Source: Crossiella cryophila (GTDB lineage Bacteria; Actinomycetota; Actinomycetes; Mycobacteriales; Pseudonocardiaceae). Taken from it: a stretch of DNA of 64,000 nt. The notes beneath the pieces were generated by a model. It was not told the origin of the DNA. It saw nothing but the letters and a program-made list of their open reading frames with translations, and made no database searches. Of the stretch, positions 26,393 through 33,196 are shown piece by piece. A program made the position numbers and the translations under genes. Positions within the stretch are counted from its first letter, which is position 1. Every line of letters starts with the position of its first letter. The stretch lies in assembly GCF_014204915.1 (NCBI RefSeq), contig NZ_JACHMH010000001.1, positions 4,427,501 through 4,491,500 of the forward strand, in the 5' to 3' direction.

Positions 26393-27077
26393 CGCGGCCG
26401 CCGTCGCTGAGCTTGTAACCGACCCGGTAGACCGTCAGCAGGTGCGCGGGGCGGCGTGGGTCGGCCTCGATCTTCTTGCGCAGGTTCATCACGTGCACGT
26501 CGATGATCCGCTCGGTGATGAACTTGTCGTAGCCCTTGGTGCGTTCCAGCAGCTGCTGCCGGGTGAAGACCCGGCCCGGCTGTTCGGCGAGCACGGTGAG
26601 CAGCGCGAACTCCCCGGCCGTGCACTCCACCGGGCGACCGTCCACGAACGCCTCGTGCCTGCGCGGGTCCACGGTGACCGCGCCGGCCCGCAGCACGTGG
26701 TCCTCGGCGGTTGACCTGGTGCGGCGCAACAGGGTCCGGATCCGGGCCATCAGCTCGCGCGGGCTGTACGGCTTGGTGAGGTAGTCGTCGGCGCCCAGGT
26801 CGAGGCCGAGCAGCAGATCGTCCTCGGTGGAGCGCGCGGTGAGCATCAGCACCGGCACCTGGGAGTCCCGGCGCAGCAACCGGCACACGTCCAGGCCGTC
26901 CAGCAGCGGCATCATCACGTCCAGCACCACCAGGTCCGGACCCCGGGTGCGGGCGATGTCCAGGGCGCTGGCGCCGTCGTGCACCACGGTCACCGTGTGG
27001 CCCTCCTGCTCGAGGTAGCGGCGCAGGATGTCCGCCTGCTTGACGTCGTCCTCGGCCACCAGCACAAACGCGCACAC
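26382..27077 (-). CDS. OmpR-family response regulator
   Basis: 231-residue two-component regulator. The receiver domain is at 1-120, with acidic pocket LVAEDDV, phosphoacceptor Asp in LVVLDVMMPLLDGLDV (about 52), Thr in MLTARS and Lys in YLTKPYSP. The winged-helix output domain is at about 135-228 and ends in HLLTVYRVGYKL. The GTG at 27077 has an AAGG site eight bases upstream and begins VCAFVLVAEDD; the open frame extends 25 codons further without coding features. It pairs with the kinase immediately downstream. The divergent monooxygenase gene 122 bp away is a possible target. Confidence 0.92.
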   Translation of the reverse strand: MCAFVLVAEDDVKQADILRRYLEQEGHTVTVVHDGASALDIARTRGPDLVVLDVMMPLLDGLDVCRLLRRDSQVPVLMLTARSTEDDLLLGLDLGADDYLTKPYSPRELMARIRTLLRRTRSTAEDHVLRAGAVTVDPRRHEAFVDGRPVECTAGEFALLTVLAEQPGRVFTRQQLLERTKGYDKFITERIIDVHVMNLRKKIEADPRRPAHLLTVYRVGYKLSDGGRDAP

Positions 27078-27199
27078 ACCCTCGACCTTAGGCTGCCCCG
27101 GCCGGGCGTCAGGGCCGCCGCGGCCTGGCCTGACAGCTTCTTCACAACTCACCCGAACACCCCTGTTGATCGCCCGCGGTCTTCGGCAGCCTGGATCTC

Positions 27200-28786
27200 A
27201 TGGGCACTGCGGAGCACGACGTCATCGTGATCGGCGCTGGGTTCGCCGGGATGTACGCACTGCACCGGCTGCGGGGGGCCGGCTTCCGGGTGCGCGTGAT
27301 CGAGGCGGCCGAGGATGTCGGCGGCACCTGGTACTGGAACCGCTACCCGGGCGCGCGCTGCGACATCACCAGCGTCTTCTACTCCTACTCCTTCGACGAG
27401 GACCTGCAGCGCGAGTGGACCTGGTCGGAGCGTTTCGCCACCCAGGCGGAGATCCTGGCCTACGCCCGGCACGTGGCCGAGCGCTTCGACCTGCGCCGGG
27501 ACATCACCTTCGGCACCCGGGTCACCGGCGCGGCCCGCGTGGGCGAGGACTGGGTGGTGCGCACCGACACCGGGGAGCAGTTGCGGGCCCGGCACCTGGT
27601 GGCCGCGGTGGGCAGCCTGTCCGCAGCCAGGGTGCCCGAACTGCCCGGTCTGGACAGCTTCGCCGGCCCGGTGCTGCTCACCGGCGCCTGGCCGGCCGAG
27701 CCGGTGGACCTGGCCGGGCAGCGGGTCGGGGTGATCGGCACCGGCTCCTCCGGCATCCAGGCCATCCCGGAACTGGCCAGGACCGCGGCGCACCTGACCG
27801 TGTTCCAGCGCACCGCGAACTACTCGGTGCCCGCCCACCATCGGCGGTTCACCGCGGCGGAATGGCAGGAGATCCAGGAGGGTTACCCCGCGGTGCGGGC
27901 CGAGGCGCTGACCACCTACGCCGGGGTGCCGATCGAGACCAGGCCCGCCGCGCTGGCCGACTCCGCCGCCGAGCGCGCCGCCCGGTACGAGCAGCGCTGG
28001 CAGGAGGGCGGGCTCGGGTTCTTCTTCAGCTACCAGGACCTGATCCTGGACGAGACCGCGAACGCCACCGCGGCCGAGTTCCTGCACGCCAAGATCGCCG
28101 AGCTGGTGCACGACCCGGCCACCGCCAAGGCGCTCACCCCCGACTCGCACCCGGTTGGCACCAAACGGCCCTGCGTGGACGACGGCTACTTCGAGACCTT
28201 CAACCGGGACAACGTCACCCTGGTCGACCTGCGCGAGCACCCCCTGGAACGGGTGCTGCCGCACGCGGTGCAGGCAGGCGGGCAGGAACACGACCTGGAC
28301 GTGCTGGTGCTGGCCACCGGCTACGACGCGCTGACCGGCGCGCTGCTGCGGCTGGACATCACCGGCGAGGACGGGCTGCCGCTGGCCGAGCACTGGGCGG
28401 CCGGGCCCAGCACCTACCTGGGCGTGACGGTCGCCGGGTTCCCCAACCTGTACGTGCTCGCCGGGCCCGGCAGTCCCTCGGTGCTGGCCAACGTCATCCT
28501 GGCCGCCGAACAGCACGTGGAGTGGGTGAGCGACCTGCTCGTCCACCTGCGCGAGCACGGCCTGCGCCGGGCCGAGGCGGAGCCCGCGGCCGAGCGGGAG
28601 TGGAACGAGCAGGTCGCCATCGCGGCCGGGGCCACCCTGTTCCCGCTGGCCGACTCCTGGTACCTGGGGGCCAACGTGCCCGGCAAACCGCGGGTGTTCA
28701 TGCCGTACGCGGGCGGATTCCAGACCTACCGGGAGCTGTGCGCGGAGATCGCCGCCGACGGTTACCGGGGGCTGCGGCTGTCCTGA
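27200..28786 (+). CDS. Flavin-dependent monooxygenase of the Baeyer-Villiger type
   Basis: 528-residue FAD/NADPH monooxygenase. The FAD Rossmann motif is VIGAGFAGMYALHRL at 11-25, and the NADPH motif is GVIGTGSSGIQ at 178-188. GTKRPCVDDGYFETFNRDN carries the conserved active-site Arg. The length and order match cyclohexanone- and phenylacetone-type Baeyer-Villiger enzymes. In the fingerprint FxGxxxHxxxWP this protein reads FAGPVLLTGAWP, with Leu in place of His. It may still oxidise ketones, or be an altered-function member. It stands alone, divergent from the two-component operon. Confidence 0.88.
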   Translation: MGTAEHDVIVIGAGFAGMYALHRLRGAGFRVRVIEAAEDVGGTWYWNRYPGARCDITSVFYSYSFDEDLQREWTWSERFATQAEILAYARHVAERFDLRRDITFGTRVTGAARVGEDWVVRTDTGEQLRARHLVAAVGSLSAARVPELPGLDSFAGPVLLTGAWPAEPVDLAGQRVGVIGTGSSGIQAIPELARTAAHLTVFQRTANYSVPAHHRRFTAAEWQEIQEGYPAVRAEALTTYAGVPIETRPAALADSAAERAARYEQRWQEGGLGFFFSYQDLILDETANATAAEFLHAKIAELVHDPATAKALTPDSHPVGTKRPCVDDGYFETFNRDNVTLVDLREHPLERVLPHAVQAGGQEHDLDVLVLATGYDALTGALLRLDITGEDGLPLAEHWAAGPSTYLGVTVAGFPNLYVLAGPGSPSVLANVILAAEQHVEWVSDLLVHLREHGLRRAEAEPAAEREWNEQVAIAAGATLFPLADSWYLGANVPGKPRVFMPYAGGFQTYRELCAEIAADGYRGLRLS

Positions 28787-28805
28787 GAATCCCGGCGGGA
28801 TTCTC
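28785..28805 (+). terminator. Hairpin after the monooxygenase gene
   Basis: GAGAATCCCG and CGGGATTCTC form a near-perfect 10-bp palindrome separated by one base, starting in the stop codon. It is followed by CCCGCC rather than a U-tract. It probably separates the monooxygenase from the hydrolase transcript. Confidence 0.55.
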
Positions 28806-28873
28806 CCGCCGGTGTGTCGATCCACCGCCGTCCCGTTCGACGCAGGGGTGAGGACACACACCGGGAGGAACCC

Positions 28874-29749
28874 ATGCGCAAGATCATCGCCGCGGTCACC
28901 GCCGCCACCCTGCTCGCCGCCGGCGCGGCCCAGCCGGTCGCCGCCGAACCCGTGGCCGGGCCGGGGCGCGGGCACTACGTCGAGGTCAACGGACTGCGGT
29001 CGTACTACGAGGTGCACGGGCACGGCCGGGGCGTGCCGCTGGTGCTGCTGCACGGCGCGTTCTCGGCCACCGGCACCTCCTTCGCCGAGGTGCTGCCCAG
29101 GCTGGCCCGTGGCCGCAAGATCATCTCGGTCGAACTCCAGGGCCACGGCCACACCGCCGACATCGACCGCCCGCTGACCCTGCCGGGCATGGCCGACGAC
29201 ACCGCCGCGCTGCTGCGCGCGATCGGCGTGCCCCAGGCCGACGTCTTCGGCTACAGCATGGGCGCCGGGGTCGCGCTGTCGCTGGCCCTGCGCCACCCCG
29301 GGCAGGTGCGCAAGGCGGTGCTCGCCTCGGTCGCCTACACCCTGGACGGCATGCACCCGGGCATGGTCGAGTCGATGGAGAACCTCAAGCCCGAGAACCT
29401 CATGCAGTCGCCGTACTACGCCGAGTACGTGCGTATCGCGCCACGACCGCAGGACTTCCCGCGCCTGGTGGAGAAGGTCAAGAACTACCTGCGCGCCTTC
29501 CCCCGGATCACCCCTGAGCAGCTGCGCGCGATGACCTCGCCGGTGCTGTTGATCGCCGCGGACTCCGACATCATCCGGCTCGCGCACACGGTGGAACTGT
29601 TCACGCACTTCGGCGGCGGCGTGAACGGGGATGTGACCGGGCTGCCGAAGTCCCGGCTGGCGGTGCTGCCCGCGACCAAGCACACCACGGTGACCAGTCA
29701 GCCCGCGTTGCTGTTCCCGTTGATCCCGGATTTCCTCGGCGCGCCCTGA
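28874..29749 (+). CDS. Secreted alpha/beta-hydrolase
   Basis: 291-residue alpha/beta-hydrolase with a Sec signal peptide (residues 1-24, cleavage near PVAAEP). Oxyanion-hole HGAFSAT is at about 58, nucleophile elbow FGYSMGAG (Ser about 128), acid near LIAADSD, and the final His in ATKHTTV near 271. A GGAGGAA ribosome site precedes ATG 28874. It should be exported and hydrolyse small esters, lactones or amides. Being next to a Baeyer-Villiger-type oxygenase, which produces esters or lactones, a linked catabolic role is attractive, but the hairpin between the genes and the secretion signal argue for caution. Confidence 0.88.
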   Translation: MRKIIAAVTAATLLAAGAAQPVAAEPVAGPGRGHYVEVNGLRSYYEVHGHGRGVPLVLLHGAFSATGTSFAEVLPRLARGRKIISVELQGHGHTADIDRPLTLPGMADDTAALLRAIGVPQADVFGYSMGAGVALSLALRHPGQVRKAVLASVAYTLDGMHPGMVESMENLKPENLMQSPYYAEYVRIAPRPQDFPRLVEKVKNYLRAFPRITPEQLRAMTSPVLLIAADSDIIRLAHTVELFTHFGGGVNGDVTGLPKSRLAVLPATKHTTVTSQPALLFPLIPDFLGAP

Positions 29750-29841
29750 GCCGGGCCGGGTGGTGGGGTGGAGTCGCTGGTCGGAGTATGCCGTGGCGGT
29801 CATGTCAGCCACTCTCACCCGTCTTCGCGGCGAGTACCAGA

Positions 29842-29886
29842 GGACTCCGAGTCCCTGGGACGGGGAGTCCCAGGGACTCGGAGTCC
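29842..29886. terminator. Perfect 20-bp stem-loop between convergent genes
   Basis: GGACTCCGAGTCCCTGGGAC (29842-29861) is exactly complementary to 29867-29886, with a five-base GGGGA loop. It lies between the hydrolase (+) and DeoR (-) stop codons and can act in both directions. On the + strand it is followed by CCCC and TATGC. The long perfect stem exceeds ordinary terminators. Confidence 0.75.
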
Positions 29887-29892
29887 CCCCTA

Positions 29893-29910
29893 TGCACGTT
29901 ATTGCACGTT
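29893..29910. repeat. Tandem TGCACGTT pair next to the DeoR stop codon
   Basis: TGCACGTT occurs at 29893-29900 and 29903-29910, ten bases apart, directly beside the DeoR stop codon. A third copy is in the DeoR promoter region at 30699-30706. One helical-turn spacing is compatible with regulator binding. Confidence 0.55.
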
Positions 29911-30669
29911 TCAGTCCGCGTGCAGGACCTCGACGCCGAGTTCGGTCAGCCGCACCACCGTCGGGTCGGTGGCCGGGGAGTCGGTGACGATCCCGGCCAC
30001 CCTGGCCAGCGGCAGCACCGAGAACGGCGAGGCCGCGCCGATCTTCTCCGAGCTGGCCAGCACGTAGGTGTCCGCGGCCTGCCCGGCCAGGGTCCGCTTC
30101 ATCGCGGCCTCGTCGGCGTCGCCGGTGGTCAGCCCGGCCTCCGGGTGCACCCCGGTGACCCCCAGCAGGAACAGGTCCGCGCGCACGCCCAGCGCCGCCT
30201 CGACCGCGGCCGCGCCGCAGGTGACCAGGGAGTGCTTGAACAGCCGCCCGCCGAGCAGGACCACCTCGACGTGCGGGTGCGCCACGAAGGCCACGGCCAC
30301 GGTCGGGCTGTGCGTGACCACGGTGGCGGCCAGCTCCAGTGGCAGCCGCCGGGCCACCGCGAGCGCCGTGGTGCCGCCGTCCAGGAGCACCGTGCTGTGC
30401 GGCCGGATCAGCGCCGCGGCCCGCGCCGCCACCAGCTGTTTGCCGGAGACCTGCACGTTCTGCCTGGTCGCGTAGTCGCCGACGGCCGGGCTGACCGGCA
30501 GCGCGCCGCCGTAGACCCGCTGGCACAGCCCGTCCGCGGCCAGCTCGCGCAGGTCCCGGCGGATGGTGTCCTCGGAGGTGCCCAGCTCGGCCGCGAGGTC
30601 CTTGGCCACGATCCGGCCGGTGCTCCGCAACCGTTCCAGCAGCAGCTCACGACGTTGCGCGCTCAGCAT
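29911..30669 (-). CDS. DeoR/GlpR-family transcriptional regulator
   Basis: 252-residue regulator with an N-terminal DeoR helix-turn-helix (RRELLLERLRSTGRIVAKDL, then GTSEDTIRRDLREL; residues 5-45) and a C-terminal sugar-phosphate-sensing domain. The latter has the usual DGGTTALAVARRL block near 95 and GVTGVHPEAGLTT near 165. ATG 30669 is used. It is divergent from a deoxyribosyltransferase-like gene with a 49-bp gap, and that gene is the most obvious target. TGCACGTT copies in this gap and at the 3' end may be its operator half-sites. Confidence 0.9.
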   Translation of the reverse strand: MLSAQRRELLLERLRSTGRIVAKDLAAELGTSEDTIRRDLRELAADGLCQRVYGGALPVSPAVGDYATRQNVQVSGKQLVAARAAALIRPHSTVLLDGGTTALAVARRLPLELAATVVTHSPTVAVAFVAHPHVEVVLLGGRLFKHSLVTCGAAAVEAALGVRADLFLLGVTGVHPEAGLTTGDADEAAMKRTLAGQAADTYVLASSEKIGAASPFSVLPLARVAGIVTDSPATDPTVVRLTELGVEVLHAD

Positions 30670-30718
30670 GCACACTTCTCCTTGTTTTTGCCGACTTGTG
30701 CACGTTACCGTGGTTGTC
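30670..30718. promoter_or_regulatory. Divergent promoter region with TGCAC motifs
   Basis: The 49-bp gap between the DeoR gene and the deoxyribosyltransferase-like gene holds TGCACAC near 30669-30675 and TTGTGCACGTTA at 30697-30707. The latter contains the palindrome GTGCAC. It shares TGCACGTT with the pair at 29893-29910. Likely DeoR autoregulatory operator. Confidence 0.5.
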
Positions 30719-31096
30719 ATGAGTACACCACTGCTGATCCTGATCGCCGGTCCCTACCGCTCCGGCACCGGCGACGACCCGGCCAAGCTGGCCGCCAACC
30801 TGCGGAACCTGGAGGAGGCGGCCTGGCCGATCTTCCGCAGCGGGCACCTGCCGATGATCGGCGAGTGGGTCGCGCTGCCGGTGCTGCGTGGCGCGGGCGG
30901 CACCGGCCCGGCCGATCCGGTGGCCGAGGGGATCATGTACCCCACCGCCGACCGCCTGCTGCACCACTGCGACGCCGTGCTGCGGCTGCCCGGCGAGTCC
31001 AAGGGCGCCGACCAGGACGTGGCCATCGCGCAGCAGCGCGGCCTGCCCGTCTACCACCGGGTCGAGGACATCCCCGGCTACCGCGCCACCGGCTGA
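30719..31096 (+). CDS. DUF4406-type nucleoside 2-deoxyribosyltransferase-like protein
   Basis: 125-residue protein. It opens with LLILIAGPYRSGTGDDPAKL, where the IAGPYR loop is the hallmark of the DUF4406/nucleoside deoxyribosyltransferase-like fold. Conserved elsewhere are GEWVALPV and a C-terminal LPGESKGADQDVAIAQQRG, with the Gly-Ala-Asp segment that binds the nucleotide or sugar moiety in related proteins. ATG at 30719; the 3' end overlaps the convergent LLM gene by 19 bases. Enzymatic activity on nucleosides is unproven for this branch. A DeoR-type regulator alongside is consistent with sugar or nucleoside metabolism. Confidence 0.75.
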   Translation: MSTPLLILIAGPYRSGTGDDPAKLAANLRNLEEAAWPIFRSGHLPMIGEWVALPVLRGAGGTGPADPVAEGIMYPTADRLLHHCDAVLRLPGESKGADQDVAIAQQRGLPVYHRVEDIPGYRATG

Positions 31097-31971
31097 GGCA
31101 GCAGCGCCGAGGCCAGTTCACGCCACTGCGGCAGCGCCGATTCGCCCGGTCGCACGCCGATGACCTGCACACCCACATGATCGGCCCCGGCGTCGAGGTG
31201 CTGGTGCAGCTTGCCGGCGATGGTGTCCAGATCGCCCCAGACCACCAGATCGTCGACCAGGCGGTCGCTGCCCCGGCCGCCGTCCAGGTCGGCCTCGGTG
31301 TAACCCAGGCGGAGGAACTTGGCCACGTTGTACTTGCTGGTCAGGTACACGTGCAGGTGCTCGCGGGCGATCTCGCGGGCGCGGGCCGGATCCCGCTCGA
31401 ACAGCACCGCCTGCTCGACGCCGAGGAACGGCTCCGCGCCCAGCACCTCCCGCGCCTGCGCGGTGTGCCGCACCGACACGTGATAGGTGTGCGCACCGGC
31501 GGAGTGCTCGCGGGCCAGCGCCAGCATCTTCGGCCCGTAGGCGGCCAGGATCCGGCGCGTCGGGGCCTGGGGGAGTGGGTTCGCGCTGGTCACCGCGTCC
31601 ATCTCGGCGAGGTAATCACGCATGGCCGCCAGCGGCTGCTGACCCGGTCGTTCGCCGCCGAAGCCGAGACCGAGCAGGTGCCGGTCCGGGTAGGCGTCGG
31701 CCAGCAGCAGGGCCGCGCCGCGGGTCCAGCGGGGTTCGCGGGAGAAGATCCGCGCGATGCCGTTGACCACGGTGATCCGCTCGGTGACCGAGAGCAGGAA
31801 ACCGGCGTGCGTGAGCGCCTCCCGGCCGTCCCGCTCCGGGATCCAGAACGCGGGCCAGCCCAGGGCCTCCAGTTCCTGGATCGAGTCCCGCATCCGGCCG
31901 GCCGGCTGGTCCTCGAAGTCGAACGTCCAGACGCCGAAGCGGCCCAGGTCCATGCCCTCGATATCGCTCAC
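31078..31971 (-). CDS. LLM-class F420-dependent oxidoreductase
   Basis: 297-residue luciferase-like (bacterial luciferase alpha/beta fold) oxidoreductase of the actinobacterial F420-dependent group. Recognisable segments are GRFGVWTFDFEDQP at the N-terminus, EALGWPAFWIPE, the TERITVVNGIARIF strand, and DRHLLGLGFGGERPGQQP in the cofactor-binding region. The likely cofactor is F420 (or FMN); the substrate is unknown. It lies downstream of, and on the same strand as, the ArsR and GntR genes, preceded by an ArsR-like palindrome. Confidence 0.85.
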   Translation of the reverse strand: MSDIEGMDLGRFGVWTFDFEDQPAGRMRDSIQELEALGWPAFWIPERDGREALTHAGFLLSVTERITVVNGIARIFSREPRWTRGAALLLADAYPDRHLLGLGFGGERPGQQPLAAMRDYLAEMDAVTSANPLPQAPTRRILAAYGPKMLALAREHSAGAHTYHVSVRHTAQAREVLGAEPFLGVEQAVLFERDPARAREIAREHLHVYLTSKYNVAKFLRLGYTEADLDGGRGSDRLVDDLVVWGDLDTIAGKLHQHLDAGADHVGVQVIGVRPGESALPQWRELASALLPQPVAR

Positions 31972-32018
31972 TGTTCGTCTCCTGCCCGGCGACCGGGGTC
32001 GCCCTCTCTGATCGACGA

Positions 32019-32042
32019 ATCGAAGTATCGCAGATTTTCGAT
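32019..32042. promoter_or_regulatory. ATCGAA-N12-TTCGAT palindrome, probable ArsR-type operator
   Basis: A perfect ATCGAA/TTCGAT inverted repeat with a 12-bp centre lies in the A/T-rich leader of the LLM oxidoreductase gene, about 50-70 bp upstream of its start and just downstream of an ArsR-family gene. ArsR/SmtB repressors commonly bind such 12-2-12 or similar palindromes. Probably the local ArsR protein controls the oxidoreductase. Confidence 0.55.
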
Positions 32043-32083
32043 ATGAAAGTCAGCGGGTTCGGCGAATCAGGAGGGGATCGGGG

Positions 32084-32383
32084 CTAGAGGGTGTGGCCGA
32101 GCACGTCGATGAGCTGGGAAATACGCTGCTCATCGCGCTGGTAGTGGGTCCACTTGCCGACCCGGGTCGAGCGCACCAGCCCCGCGCGTTCCAGCGAGGC
32201 CAGGTAGGCCGACACCGTCGACTGGGCCAGGCCGATCTTGGCCTGGATGTGGCTCACGCACACCCCGACCTCGTTGATCTCCGGGAAGTGCCGTTCCGGC
32301 TCGCGCAGCCACTGCAGCAACTGCAGCCGCACCGGGTTGGCCAGCGCCTTGAACACCTCGACCAGCTGCGCCGAGTCGGTCAT
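32084..32383 (-). CDS. ArsR/SmtB-family transcriptional regulator
   Basis: 99-residue winged-helix repressor. VEVFKALANPVRLQLLQWL opens the DNA-binding domain, VCVSHIQAKIGLAQSTVSAYLASLE (the last part being the recognition helix, about 45-65) follows, and the wing is STRVGKWTHYQ. A cysteine (VCVSH) is present, but no classical metal-binding cluster is obvious. One base separates its start from the stop of the upstream GntR gene. It probably represses the LLM oxidoreductase gene through the palindrome at 32019. Confidence 0.88.
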   Translation of the reverse strand: MTDSAQLVEVFKALANPVRLQLLQWLREPERHFPEINEVGVCVSHIQAKIGLAQSTVSAYLASLERAGLVRSTRVGKWTHYQRDEQRISQLIDVLGHTL

Positions 32384-32384
32384 C

Positions 32385-33092
32385 TCAGTCCTCGCCGTCC
32401 GGTTCCCAGCGCAGCAGCCGGACCCGGCTGACCGTGCGCACGTGCCGCCGCATCGCCGCGATCGCCCTGGCCCCGTCCTGGGCCCGGATGGCCTCCGCGA
32501 TCCGCCAGTGCTGCTCCAGGGACTTCTGCGGCCTGCCCTGCTGGCGCAGTGATTCGGTCCGGCTCTCCGCGATCTGGTCGGCGATCATGCGCATGAACTC
32601 GGCCAGCAGCGAACTCCGGGCCGCCGCGGTGACCGCCGCGTGGAACCGCCGATCACCCTCCATGCCGTTCTCACCGGCGTCGATCTCCCGCTGCATCAGC
32701 GCGAGGGCCGACTCGATCTCGGCCAGATCGTCCTCGGTACGGCGTTCGGCGGCCAGCTCGGCGAGCTTGGTCTCCAGCGCCTCGCGGGCCTCCAGGACAT
32801 CCGGCAACCGGCGGCGGCGGTCGACCAGCGCGGCCACCGGTTCGGCGTCCAGGGTGTCGTGCAACAGATAGGTGCCGCCGCCGTGCCGGACGTCGACCAG
32901 GCCCTGCACCTCGAGCACCACGATCGCCTGTTTCACCGAGGCGCGGCTGACGCCGAGCCGCTCGGCCAGTTCCCTTTCGGGCGGAATCCGGTCGCCCGCG
33001 CGCAGGCCCGCGCTGCTCACGTAATCGCGCAGACTGGCCACCACCTGCTCATACAGGCGTGGGCGGTTGATCGGACGCAGGGTGTCGGACAC
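32385..33092 (-). CDS. FadR-type GntR transcriptional regulator (candidate malonate regulator)
   Basis: 235-residue GntR regulator of the FadR subfamily. The N-terminal winged helix (RLYEQVVASLRDYV; PPERELAERLGVSRASVKQA, residues 12-60) is followed by an all-helical FCD ligand domain with its metal-binding residues (RRFHAAVTAAA; HWRIAEAIRAQD; MRRHV). GTG 33092 with a GGGGGAA site is preferred to an upstream in-frame start at 33125. It is divergent from the MatC/MatB genes, the same place MatR holds in rhizobial malonate loci, so malonate or malonyl-CoA sensing is a reasonable inference. Confidence 0.88.
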   Translation of the reverse strand: MSDTLRPINRPRLYEQVVASLRDYVSSAGLRAGDRIPPERELAERLGVSRASVKQAIVVLEVQGLVDVRHGGGTYLLHDTLDAEPVAALVDRRRRLPDVLEAREALETKLAELAAERRTEDDLAEIESALALMQREIDAGENGMEGDRRFHAAVTAAARSSLLAEFMRMIADQIAESRTESLRQQGRPQKSLEQHWRIAEAIRAQDGARAIAAMRRHVRTVSRVRLLRWEPDGED

Positions 33093-33163
33093 CGGCACTT
33101 CCCCCTCGGCGGACGGTGCCCGCAACGGTAGCAGTTGACCGCCTCAGTGGCCTGATGGTTCAG

Positions 33164-33174
33164 TGGCTCAGCCA
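33164..33174. promoter_or_regulatory. Short palindrome in the GntR/MatC intergenic region
   Basis: TGGCTCAGCCA, a perfect 5-1-5 palindrome, lies 22 bp upstream of the MatC start in the 104-bp divergent gap. Related CAGTGG half-sites lie at 33145 and 33161. It is of a size expected for a FadR-type GntR operator; assignment is tentative. Confidence 0.35.
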
Positions 33175-33196
33175 ATCTAGTGTCGGGGGAGCCACT

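Noticed and set aside
27149-30526. Very long open frame of over 1100 codons on the minus strand
   Set aside because: It runs antisense through the monooxygenase, hydrolase and DeoR genes, shows no domain, and is the usual by-product of high G+C codon positions.
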